Shown here piece by piece: positions 1-10,000 of a stretch of DNA of 64,000 nucleotides. A model generated the notes under the pieces. The model ran no database searches. It worked only from the letters and a program-made list of their open reading frames with translations, and was not told the DNA's origin. A program made the translations under genes and the position numbers. Origin of the DNA: Ligula intestinalis (taxonomy: Eukaryota > Platyhelminthes > Cestoda > Diphyllobothriidea > Diphyllobothriidae); the NCBI GenBank assembly GCA_036362985.1, contig JAYGXS010000004.1, forward strand, positions 35,136,508 to 35,200,507, read 5' to 3'. Each line of letters opens with the position of its first letter. Position 1 is the first letter of the stretch.

Positions 1-464
1 GTACAGGGTAGTCGTCCCACGATGTCCTTCCGGATGGCAAAGGCGACGCCGGCCTCGCGTCGCTCTGCCGTCAGACGGCCTACATAGAAGAAGGTGTAGC
101 CGGCACCCACCTCTTCTATGGAACCTTCACCGGAGAAGCGGGTTTCACTGAGTGCGGCGATGTCCACCTTGAAGCGCGCCAGTTCCCGGGCGATGAGCGC
201 TGTTCTCCGTTCTGGTCGGATGCTCCTCGGGTTATCTAAAAGGGAACGAACATTCCAAGCGCCGAAGGTGATAGTACTTACCTGAGCTCCCTGAGCTGTC
301 GTCCTGTGAGCTCTGGGAGTTGTCCTGCGGGAAGGAAACGGGTTAGAGGGAGGGTGGGGAGGGGAGAAGTTTTGATTTGCATTTGTAGTGTTTCGACCGC
401 GTGTATGCAGTCTGACAGCCACGGTCAGCTGGCAGATGTCGTGACCCAGCGTGTTTGGAACCAT
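1..464 (-). mobile_element. Non-LTR retrotransposon, 5' part of ORF with APE-type endonuclease (runs off window edge)
   Basis: Read on the minus strand, an open frame starts with ATG at 464 and runs to the window edge without a stop (154 codons). After about 60 low-complexity Pro/Thr/Arg-rich residues it reads TFGAWNVRSLLDN, then ERRTALIARELARF, ALSETRF (the Glu of the APE active site) and GYTFFYVGR. This is the start of the endonuclease domain of 'endonuclease-reverse transcriptase' LINEs common in helminth genomes. The endonuclease would nick target DNA for target-primed reverse transcription. The rest of the endonuclease and the RT lie outside the window. The frame is undamaged here, unlike every other element in the window, so the copy may be young. 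The start choice is the first ATG after an in-frame stop. Confidence 0.85.
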
Positions 465-1857
465 CTTTTATAGGACCATCAACCCTCTCGCGAGGGGCGG
501 CAGCGCTACTCCTAAATAGGACTGCCTGTCACAAGTAACTGCTGCCGAACAACACCATGGGCCACGATTGATTTGATGTTGAACGACCACTTGGTTACGA
601 GCCGCCTACAACTTTGCTGTCGCGCCGTCATAGGACTTTTTAGACCGTGGGGGGAAGGTATTTGGGGAGTAGGGGGAGGGAGCAGCAGTACCTGCCTTAG
701 TAGCAGTAGCGGTGAACGCGACAGTCTCTCTATTTATGCTGCTACGCATTCTAGTGCTGTGACATCTGATTGCTGTTAAAGTAACTGCTCCGGGTATTAT
801 CGCCACTGATGTTACTAAGGATGCACCTCTGCTAGCACTAAAAATGCTAATCATGACGGTGGAAGGACTATATGGGTAAACATCGTTACAATGAAGGTGA
901 CCAAGTGTAACGAAACGGAATAGTGTAGGTATGACAGCAGAGACAACATGGTTGGATATTCATCAGAGTAACAGATAGCAAATATCAATTGGGCAGAAAA
1001 TAGTAAGGTAAAATAGCTGTGGAATCAGGCATACATAAGCATAGAGAGCAAGGGACGCAATGTTAAGACTACCGGATATCGAGTAGATTGCGCAGATACA
1101 GCAGCGTTACGAGAGTGCTGAAATGCTTAAGCTAGTGATGTAAGCACTGATCGCGAATGGTTGCAAAAATGGTAGTAGCGATAAAGCAACTAGTGATAGC
1201 AGTTGGGTAATAAAGGGGAGGGGAAAAAATAAACAATAAAATACAGATGGACGGACAAGGGAACGGTATAAAGATAAGAAATGCCTTCCACCAGCTGCGT
1301 CTGCTAAGGTACTTACCGCTGCAATCCGGGGGCATACCGGGCGTGGGGACACACACACCGGAGACCCTCACTTGGTTTAGCCCGCTGATCGAGGCGGGGA
1401 GCCGGGGGGTGGCCGCTAGGCAAAGCCTAGCTCCGGGGAGCCACAAGTGAGAGTTGGATGCCAGCCAGGGACGCTAGGCGCAGCCACCACCTACGCGAGG
1501 AAGATGATGCGATCTGCCACGACCTTCACGTTCAACCCCCAGCTGGACACCCCATACCCCCCCCCACACACACACACACACACACACACGTACATAACCA
1601 TTGAGGAAAAACGCGGTAGATGTGAAAGGGAACAGTAAGGAGGACACACGTAAAAGTAATGATGGGAAAGATGAAGGTAGGGTAAAAGGGCAAGGGAAAA
1701 ACAAAAAAGAGCCGAATTTTGAATGACTAAAGAATTTCAGGAGGGACGGTCATAAGTGGGGTATTACTATGAACCGTAAGGAAAGCGGAAGATATAACCG
1801 TCAGGCCAACGCTTCATGGTAAACAACATTCTTCGAAATGACGTTAGGTGCCCAGGC
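465..1857. other. Intergenic or 5' intronic stretch, no gene seen
   Basis: Upstream (5') flank of the minus-strand LINE followed by unassigned DNA. It contains a (CA)n microsatellite at about 1564-1588 preceded by a C run, and purine-rich sequence around 1600-1700. ORFs here are short and have no recognisable motifs. Confidence 0.5.
1564..1590. repeat. (CA)n microsatellite
   Basis: An uninterrupted run of CA dinucleotides follows a poly-C tract. Read directly from the sequence. Confidence 0.95.
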
Positions 1858-2539
1858 CTACGAATTCCGTTTTGAACCAACTAGAGATATGACAACGTAG
1901 AGGTAGCCGTGGGAAAAAACATGATTCTTACAGGTAAATTCCGGCCACCTTGATGGTTTAAGCTTGGGACTTGTTGATGGACATAGCAAAGCTAACTTTA
2001 AGTGGTAATTGAAATCGTCGGAAATTAAATGTAGTATCAGATGGTAAGATAGGAATGCGGGGGATATAAACAGGTTCTCCTTTTGCACAACCGACCATAA
2101 CTGTACCATCTATCAAATGTGACATCAGCCGCTTGACAGTTAGCCTAGTGCCATTACATGGCCATGGTGCATAGAGATTTCTCATGAATATAGTCGGTGC
2201 ACCAACCTTCGGGATCAATTTGTATGATGGAACGCCAGATATTTACAAACTATCCATGAATTTCACTGGATAGTTAACACAATCTGAAGGATCAACCATC
2301 GTGTCGTATGACTTGTACAGGTCTTCCTCGCCTGTGAGATGATGGCTAACTCTCTCGTTAATGACAGTGACAAATTTGTTTGTAGGAGCGAGAATTCCTC
2401 GTTCGTATAGCCACTTTGCGTCGGAAAAGTTGCTTAGAAGATTATGGAAAACCTTTTCTCCAAGATCTTCGTCACTGCGCAAAGAATGTGCCGTATTGTA
2501 TGCTTTTATAACATTTCTGTAAATACCACTGTTATTCAT
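1858..2539 (-). mobile_element. Decayed Helitron helicase (PIF1-like) C-terminal fragment
   Basis: On the minus strand the translation reads ERGILAPTNKFVTVINERV, then LTGEEDLYKSYDTMVDP and NYPVKFMDSL. After one in-frame TAA at 2243-2245 the same frame continues with IPKVGAPTIFMRNL, CNGTRL, IPRIPILPSDTTFNFRRFQ and FAMSINKSQA. These are the C-terminal helicase motifs of the PIF1-type helicase encoded by Helitrons, which unwinds DNA during rolling-circle transposition. A frameshift near 1960 moves the last part (FSHGYLYVV.SLVGSKRN) to another frame. One stop plus one frameshift, and no Rep domain seen, make it a dead fragment. A cellular PIF1 pseudogene is less likely, because the wording matches the Helitron branch. 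Confidence 0.85.
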
Positions 2540-2639
2540 AATGGTAGTTTGTAAGAGTTAGAGCTAGAATTGATTATTATGGTAGGTCATTCAATCTAAA
2601 CTATGAGCTAGCCGAACTTCAGTTCAAATGGGCCAGCCG

Positions 2640-4060
2640 GATTATGTACTCACTGCGTGAAGGTGTGGCAGACGGTCGCATTACTGGGGGGGGGGGGCTG
2701 GCTAGTAGCCCTCGCTGGATCAGGAGCCCCACCGGGTCTGCCTCAATCCCGGTGGCGAAGAGTGGTCGGGAGGGGATGCTCCGTCATGAAAAACAGAGAT
2801 TGATCCACCGTAGCGAGGTTTGGTGTAGCGGACTTTAGCCACCGTGATGGCAGGTGGGAACACGGCGAAGACGCGTTTGCTTTGGTTTCCTACTGCGGGC
2901 GGGGGTAGGTGGTTTTTCAAGCGACCGCGACTACCTGGACGTAAGTATGGGGGTCCAAGTGGTATTAGGTCAAGTGGTTTGCCTTTCAGTCGGTGACTGA
3001 TTGGTTACCCCTCTCAGGGGGTTATGGCCCAGGCTTCATGCATGGGCTGCTCTCACCCTTCTGAGATCGAATGGTTTGTATGCATATGCAATGCCAGTCA
3101 TCAGCCAACCACGGTCCCTGCCGCCTGGTAGGCGCTGACACTTTCTCTCACTTCTGATTCCCTGCTGGTGACTGCGCTCGCGCTCCCACTGGGTTTCAGG
3201 CCTCACCTCAGGTGTCCAAAAAGCTAGACAGTCACTATGCGGTGGAGGAGAGAGTGAGGTCGACCCTCGGCGCGTTTCTCCCCTTACTATTATAAATCTG
3301 AATGCGCTTGAATCTATCACGGTGCGCTAAAAGCCGTGGCTTGGAGGGTTTGCCAACTGACGGGGAAACTCGGGCCCCCTACGTTGCTGTCCTACGTTGG
3401 TCCTCTCGCACGCGTGTGTTTTGTGTGAGCGTATAGGAGGATAATGGGGACTGACAGTCAGGCTACAATGGCTCCCTCTTAATGTGGCCTTTATGGCGCT
3501 CCCGCGCAGGCGGGAGCATACCTAGCGAGAAGGCTGTGTCAAGTATGCGCATGTTGGGTGATTACCGCGCCAGCCATCTACACCCTCCCTCATCCCCGGT
3601 CTTATTGATTTTGTCTTTACACCGGAAACGGAGGTGGGAGTAGCGAGCAAGTGGGTAGATTCTGCACGAGTTTGCCTGAACTTCTGTTCTCTCTCATGCT
3701 AGTTCTCTGTGCTGCTCCTGCTGGCTGTAGCCTTTGTGTCACTTGCCCAGCTCGCCTTTGTGTCTGTTGCGGCTTGCTTCAGCGTTTGCAGCGGCTGTTG
3801 GAGCACGCGGCGCCCATCGTCAAAGTCGACGGGGGAACTGTCGTGAGGTCAAGTGATTTACGGTTAGGCTGGCTTCCTTCCAAACAATCGAAGCAGTCAG
3901 GCGATAGGACAGTAGAGAAACACACACGAGCATGCCATTGGCGCGCGCACGCGCGCTTACAAAGTGAGCGGGGTACGGACCTACGCGCGTAGGCGCTGGC
4001 ACCGTTTCAATCTGACCTGCGAGTCTGTGACGCCAGCCAGTCAAAACGGAATAAGAACCG
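2640..4060. repeat. GC-rich, CpG-containing stretch, probably repeat DNA
   Basis: Noticeably more GC-rich than its surroundings, with a G11 run at 2687-2697, GCGCGC tracts around 3940-3960 and an inverted GCTCCCGC/GCGGGAGC pair near 3495-3520. Short ORFs occur on both strands but none shows a recognisable domain. It may be the 5' region of an unidentified retroelement or a CpG-rich promoter region upstream of the TRPM gene. I cannot choose between these. Confidence 0.35.
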
Positions 4061-4340
4061 TACAAAGCTGCAAGATCTCTTTTACTATGTATACAGGATA
4101 TATGTACAGATAGGAAATAAGCATCTTAGTAAATTGAACTGAAGGGTATTATAATACTTTTAAATGGAACGATGTTAATTATGTTAGTTTTCTCAACCGG
4201 CCCTCCACCGCGAAATCAGGCATATGAACTACATACAAACAATTAACTCTTCCCCGCTCTGTTCAGTTCTGTGAATGTGTGGTTGCTAGGTTCCGTTTCT
4301 GTGTTAGACGTGGCCATGGGTTTAGTCCATTTACATTGGG

Positions 4341-4957
4341 ATCCCTAATGGCAATGTTCCGGAACCAAAGGAGAGAGTGGTTCCAGTGGAACAATGGTCC
4401 CACTTTCGTTCCACTTTGGTCCCACTTTTGTCCCACTGCACCCTGATTGCGTATATGGGCGGTATTCCGTGCACTGGCCGGGGTAGTCTACAGGCCGTCA
4501 TTGAACTCGATGGTCGAACACCCACACACAAGCTCCCACGTTCACCTGAGAAAAACCCTACGCGCACGCACGCCTCCTGCATTTGCTACCTCCCCCCCCC
4601 CTCTCCAAATGCAGCGCCTGGATCGATGTCTTGCTCTGGCAAATTTTGCCGGCGTATGCCTGGGGTGAAAAACCCGTGTTCAGGGCACACACGTTCAAAT
4701 AGGGGAGAGGGGTGTCTGGGTTAGAGGTGTAGGGGGCGACTATAGTCTCAGGTGGACGTGGGAGCTTGTGTGTGGGTGGTCGACCATCGATTTCGATGAC
4801 GGTTTGTAGACTACCCGGGCCAGTGCATGGAATACCGCCCATATACGCAATCACGGCGCAGTGAGACGAAAATGGAACCAAAGTGGAACGAAAGTGGGAC
4901 CATTGTTCTACTGGAACCACTATCTCCTTTGGTTCCGGAAAATTGCCATTAGGGGAT
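4341..4957. mobile_element. Foldback element with ~210-bp terminal inverted repeats
   Basis: The left arm (4341-4550) and right arm (4747-4957) are near-perfect inverted copies. Both start with a variant of ATCCCTAATGGCAAT followed by TTCCGGAACCAAAGG, and both include CAATGGTCCCACTTTCGTTC and GGTCTGGG-free GC-rich inner parts ending CACCTGAG. The loop is about 196 bp and contains a poly-C run. No transposase is encoded, so this is a non-autonomous foldback or MITE-like element. Clear target-site duplications are not visible. Confidence 0.85.
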
Positions 4958-6004
4958 ACAGCTAAATGCCAGGCAAGGTAATTAAAGGGGAGAGAACGAC
5001 ATAAATTCAGTGCAAGTCTGGCTGACACTCAATAAGATAAGGCATTCCGTCTACACAACACTGCTGGATTGGCCCCGTGGTGACTTAGTCACCTATTATG
5101 ATGTCCGTGTCCACCCTTGTGGCGAAGTGAAGTACTGTTTAGTGATAGCTTTCTTATGGATATGTATTTCGGGAATTATAGCAACATGAAGACGACATAC
5201 AACTTGTCCTTAAAAGTTAAACTCCTGGTTCGAAAAGTAATTTTCCTACAACATGACTTTATAAATAAAGTGTTCTATTGAGCGCTGTAAGGGAAAGGTT
5301 TGTGCGGAATATGCGGTTAATTTTAGCAAACACCATGCCGAAGCCTGGGCGTAAAAACTCTCAAACAAAGGCCAGCACATGATTGAAAATTAGCTTCAAT
5401 AAACCGATTGCCGATATCTTGAAAATCCGCAAATTGGCGAGCTCATTAGGCTAAAACTTTTTGTTGGCCCCTGTAGCATAAATAGCACAGGGAAGCGATG
5501 GTACCAGTTTCTATTCAGTAAGCTAATTTTGGAGTGAAGTAAATTGGCGGAAACAGATATTAGATTAGTAACAAACTGTTTGTCTGGACCTTGAGCACAT
5601 ATCGCCCACTGTTGGTTGAATAAAAAAGATATGCATCGCGTTAATTCACTAAGAATACGCCCTTAGAAATAGTGACTGCTTGTCAGCCAACTAGCATCAT
5701 CATTGAAAAACGCCATTGCCAACGCAGAACAACACCGGAAGAAGTCAAATCGAAAGCTATTCAAGCATTTTATTTAACTTGTGATGCAAGACAATGAATA
5801 AGCATGTCAGTGTTTAACATGTAAAACACTTTTGCATAAACTGGAAAACACGCTTCCCAAGAAATTTTAATTTGAAGAAGATTTTCTTTCGGGATATAAC
5901 GTAACTTTAAAAAGTGAATTTCCGAGTCTGGTGTCCCAGCTCGTCTTCGGACTAACAGGGAATGTGCAATGAACAAATAAAGTTCAAACTTGCGAAAAAA
6001 AATT
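4958..6004. other. Upstream or intronic DNA, nothing recognised
   Basis: AT-richer DNA with no ORF over 70 codons, no recognisable domain and no long inverted repeat that I could see. Confidence 0.4.
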
Positions 6005-6430
6005 AATAGCTATATGGGATGAGACCTAATTGGTAGGAGTGGCCTCAGTAAGTCTGTGTCCTGCCACCTTCCTCTCTTCCACCGTTCTTTGAAGTGTTCA
6101 CAAATACCACGTAATTGTATTTGCCGGTTGATGAATGAGTCGTTGGAGTGCATGCCCTCAAGGAATTCTCGGCCATTTTGGAGGGGCGAACTCCGACGAT
6201 GTGTGTTTTATCTCATGTAAAGGTGTGTCCTGTCTCGAGGCAATGCATAGCCACTTCTGACAAATGATCACATCTCTTCACGGCCAATTGGTGCTCGCGG
6301 ATGCGTGTTGAGATGGATCTTCCTATTTGACCACAATATACAGTATCACAACCTCCGCATGGGATGTTGTTGATGAGTTCTTTCTTATTAAGGTACCCAA
6401 CCCTATCCTTTGGGTGTACAAGCTGGGCGA
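6005..6430 (-). mobile_element. Penelope-like element fragment, GIY-YIG endonuclease region
   Basis: Read on the minus strand: QLVHPKDRVGYLNKKELI, then IPCGGCDTVYCGQIGRSIST, RIREHQLAVKRCDHLSEVAM and CLETGHTF. This is the C-terminal GIY-YIG endonuclease of a Penelope-like retrotransposon, with the Cys-rich lead-in, the [Y]CGQ.GR variant of the YIG motif, and the R-x-x-EH helix. In-frame stops occur after the GHTF motif. Only the endonuclease portion remains. This subfamily is different from the copies at 7.4, 34.3, 54.1 and 61.0 kb. Confidence 0.8.
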
Positions 6431-6892
6431 TTAAAGTAGCTATCGGTTTGTTGGAACGCCCTTACTCAAGTATTAACTTTGGATAAGATGTTATTATCTA
6501 AAAAGGAGTGCAATAAATAATACATTGGTACACGACTTTCACAAAGTATATTTTAATCTTTAAGGGCATCGAGAACCAATGAGAAAAGGTCATTTAACTA
6601 AAATAGCCATCTTTGAGAACATTATTTTCTTGCAGGCGCACAGACAGAAGATCTTTAAAAGGTTGGCATCCTGCCACTACGCAAATACAATGAGATAAGT
6701 TTGCAGGGTAGCCAATATTAAAGGCATACTTGTGTAGTTTGTTCGCATCGTAAGCGCAATTTCGGTTGACGTTTTTAAGGTAGGGAACCTAATTTATGCC
6801 AGCTTTTGAACGGCAAAAACGTTATACCACCTATAGTAGGCCTCTCATTTTTAGTAAAAAAAAGCATTTACCATGAATTCATTTGTTTCAAG
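6431..6892. other. Sequence 5' of the first TRPM exon found
   Basis: AT-rich, with no gene recognised. If the exon at 6893 is internal, this is intron. The last 20 bases contain the candidate acceptor TTTGTTTCAAG at 6882-6892. Confidence 0.4.
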
Positions 6893-7064
6893 AATTAGCG
6901 CAAAAGAAGCTTGCAATTGCCACGGGAAGGGTGAAGATCACGAGCGTTTTTCTGCCAAATCCGACCTGCAGGCTTTGATGAAGAGACGCCACAGAGGCTT
7001 CGTCCTGCGTCCAACCAGTACTTTCGGCCAGTTTGAGTCCGCGCTTTCGCCAGTCATTAGCCAG
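6893..7064 (+). CDS. TRPM: TRPM exon a: N-terminal Cys/His motif and FGQ(F)E segment
   Basis: The frame reads ISAKEACNCHGKGEDHERF, then RPTSTFGQFESALSPVISQ before the donor GTAGGC. TRPM N-termini carry a CxCG....H motif and a P-T-x-x-FG-x-I-x-F segment just before the (Y)-V-R-[LV] start of MHR1, so the order and spacing fit. The acceptor TTTGTTTCAAG leaves one base (phase 2) from an upstream exon. Alternatively, translation could start at the ATG at 6873 (context ACCATGA), which is in the same frame. The end phase (0) matches the next exon. It is the least certain of the N-terminal exons because it is short and divergent. Confidence 0.7.
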
Positions 7065-10000
7065 GTAGGCTGACACATTTTTTATTGTCAATTTAAATGA
7101 CCTCCTCCTCTCCTCACTGACCTCTCTTCGACTGCAAGGTACTTTTACTCCTGATATTGGACGGGCTACAAACCATTGCCACACCCAAAAAGCTCAAAGT
7201 TTGCACCATCACTCACTAGCAATGCGGCCACAAGCCTCCTCATGCTTAAGATGCAGACTGTAGCAAACGCCCTCCTTGAAACAAAATCTGAGATCCCCTT
7301 GCTTTTGAAGTCTTTTTCATGTGGAACTAGGAGCATAGGTGTGTTTTTTGTGTGCGGCGCAAGTCTGTTTTCACTGAGAAGAAAAAGAAGATGCAATCAC
7401 TGGAACAAGACATTTTTGACTTTTTCAGGTCTGTCGTGGCTTCTTCACGAGAAACATTAGCATAAATAATAGGAGAAACAGGTACTTTATACCCAGGGAG
7501 TCATAGTATTTAGAGGATACAATCATTATGATACTACACACTTAAAAACTCCCCTATCGAGGATAACTGTCCGCTTCTGCGCTTATTGCTTGATGACCGG
7601 CGCGCGGGCCGTGAACTACTGAACTTACATTATATGTCATGGCATTGGACGTGATGATTGCTCGGCCATCTGGTCCCCCGACGTTAGCGTTAGATGACGC
7701 GTTGGCCTGTGCGTTGCGCAATTGGCCACTTGCTTTGGCCAAATTGAGCATCTGCACCGAATCTGAATTTGGCAGGCTGTTGCATTTGTTTGTATACTAG
7801 GGCCTGTGCACCATGCTCCAAGTGATTCGCGGCTCATACGACTGTTACCTCTCGCGAGAATTTCGACCATTGAATGTGCGGTTGGGTCTCGTCGAATGGG
7901 CCGCGACTTGAGAATTAGTGTCATTTCTACGCACTGCTGCCACGTGTTCGGCAATCGCTTCTTGAAAAACCTCCATTTTCTCTGTAGTAGTTGCTTTGTT
8001 CGCAACTGCACCAGGTCCCGTAGGATCCTGCCCTTGCAGTGGGGCTTTCGGCTTCATTATCTGCTGCCTTCTGTTTGCCTACGGCCAAATATGCGTGTCA
8101 GCTTTCAGGTCGAGCCTGTACTGGCTTTATTCTGAAGCTTTTCGTGTAAGTTAAAACATTAATTTCCCAGGAAACTAAAGAAGACAGCAAATTAACCCAG
8201 ATGACGAAAATTATATTTAACGTGGAAATTTTAAGTATAAGGGTTTATCAAGTGCACTTCAAGCATCACACGCTGGCACCAGTTTAGATTTATAAACCCA
8301 ATGACCCACATTATTTATTTCAACCACTACCATTCCGTCAGACATGGTGAGCTTTCGCTGTACGTAGTCAAGAAGCTGTCTACCGTTTTCCGCTTTACTG
8401 TAGATCTTATACACAAGGCCAACGATTAAGTGCACTTGCCGGTGTAGTGGGTTGAATTAAATGGTCAAATTAACCTTATAAAAGTAAGAAGTCAACTTTC
8501 CTTCTTTTTTCCTTTTCAAGTACATCCGTATCGCGCAGGAAACCAAATTCGAGAAGATAGATAACCTACTCTTCAACATTTGGCAATTGCCCAAACCGGA
8601 GCTTGTTCTCACGTTTTACGGCTCTGATCCAAAATGTGCAGGATTAACCAAACTGCTCCAAAGAACTCTTGGGAAGATCACCCGGCAGACGCGTAAGTTC
8701 ACGCTACAGACGACCTTCAAACATAGTTTGTTTTCCAGTGTTCTTTTACTGTGCTGTTTCCGAGGACCTTCATCTTTTGTGAAAGTTGCTATAGGGATAA
8801 GTAGGGAATAGATTGCTCTGCAATCGAGGGGTTGAAAAACCTCGGAGTTTTCTCCAAAAAAATCAACCTCCGAAAGGGTGATGCGCGTGAGCACAAAACC
8901 GTACAATGTTGCCCTGCAATCTGCAATCAATAGTCTGCGATAGCATTGAGGATGCCGATGTAGTTAGTTGTCCTCACTCTACGTACGATCTGCAACTATG
9001 CTGAAAGTTCAAAAACCTAAAAGCTTTGTGCATGTACAATTGCTGCCTGACGACTCCATATGCAAGTATGCCCGACTGTTATTCGAAACCAGCACGTCAC
9101 TGTCACTGTAATTATGCGTCTTTATGTGTGCATTTATAGCATACCGTTCAACTTAGCTATATTCTGTCCAATCCGCGTGAAGTGAAAGCCCTAAAAGAGA
9201 CAAGTGTAACGAGTCGAAGATTTTGAGTTTGGCGCACACACAGAAGGATAATAGACCTGAAGATTTTTCAGTCATCGGGAGCACTGAAGAGGGCTGATAA
9301 GCGCCAGACCAAGCACACGAACGGTTATGTTATGATAAAAGATCGATGCTCTACTGGTTATAAATGCATACGTACACGAAAGATGTACTATATACAGTAA
9401 GAAAATGCGTTTCACATATAAAGGTGCCATCTAGAGTGGAGGGTTATCTCTCACGTCCGTTCGATCACCAGTGGGGAGCGCAGCGCTGGGGGCAACTGCA
9501 GGGGAGGGACGTGGGTGTGCTGATATAGAGCGAGGGGAGAAAATACGAATACGACGGTGACACATTGAAGGGTGGGGAGTCAGCGGTTGTGAAGGGAGAC
9601 ATGCACCGGCATCTTCGCAGACACTTGAGCACATCACATCCTGGATTCGCGCCAAACGTGCCGACCTCGTTACACTTAAACAATCATCCAATCTCTTGAG
9701 CCGCTGCACAAGCAACTAGTCATACACGCTGACCAATCACAACTGGCTAGGGCTCTGTGGCCACGGCCACAGCGGAACGCTGTCGAGTGGACGCTGACGG
9801 CATGCAGCATGGGAGACGCGTGCGAGTGCGTTATCGTGAGATTGAATCATTGTGGACATTAGGCCATCCCTATCATGTTTCAATAAATACACCATAAAAC
9901 TTTAGTGCTAGTTTAGCCACTTTCATAAGAGTTCAGAGATCGGAAGATCACAGTTAACAATCCGAAAATACCCTCGGTGCTGTGTCTAGCTGCAACTACT

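Noticed and set aside
9431..9860. GC-rich patch with overlapping minus-strand ORFs, possible LTR or gene
   Set aside because: No domain, no paired terminal repeat and no primer-binding site or polypurine tract found.
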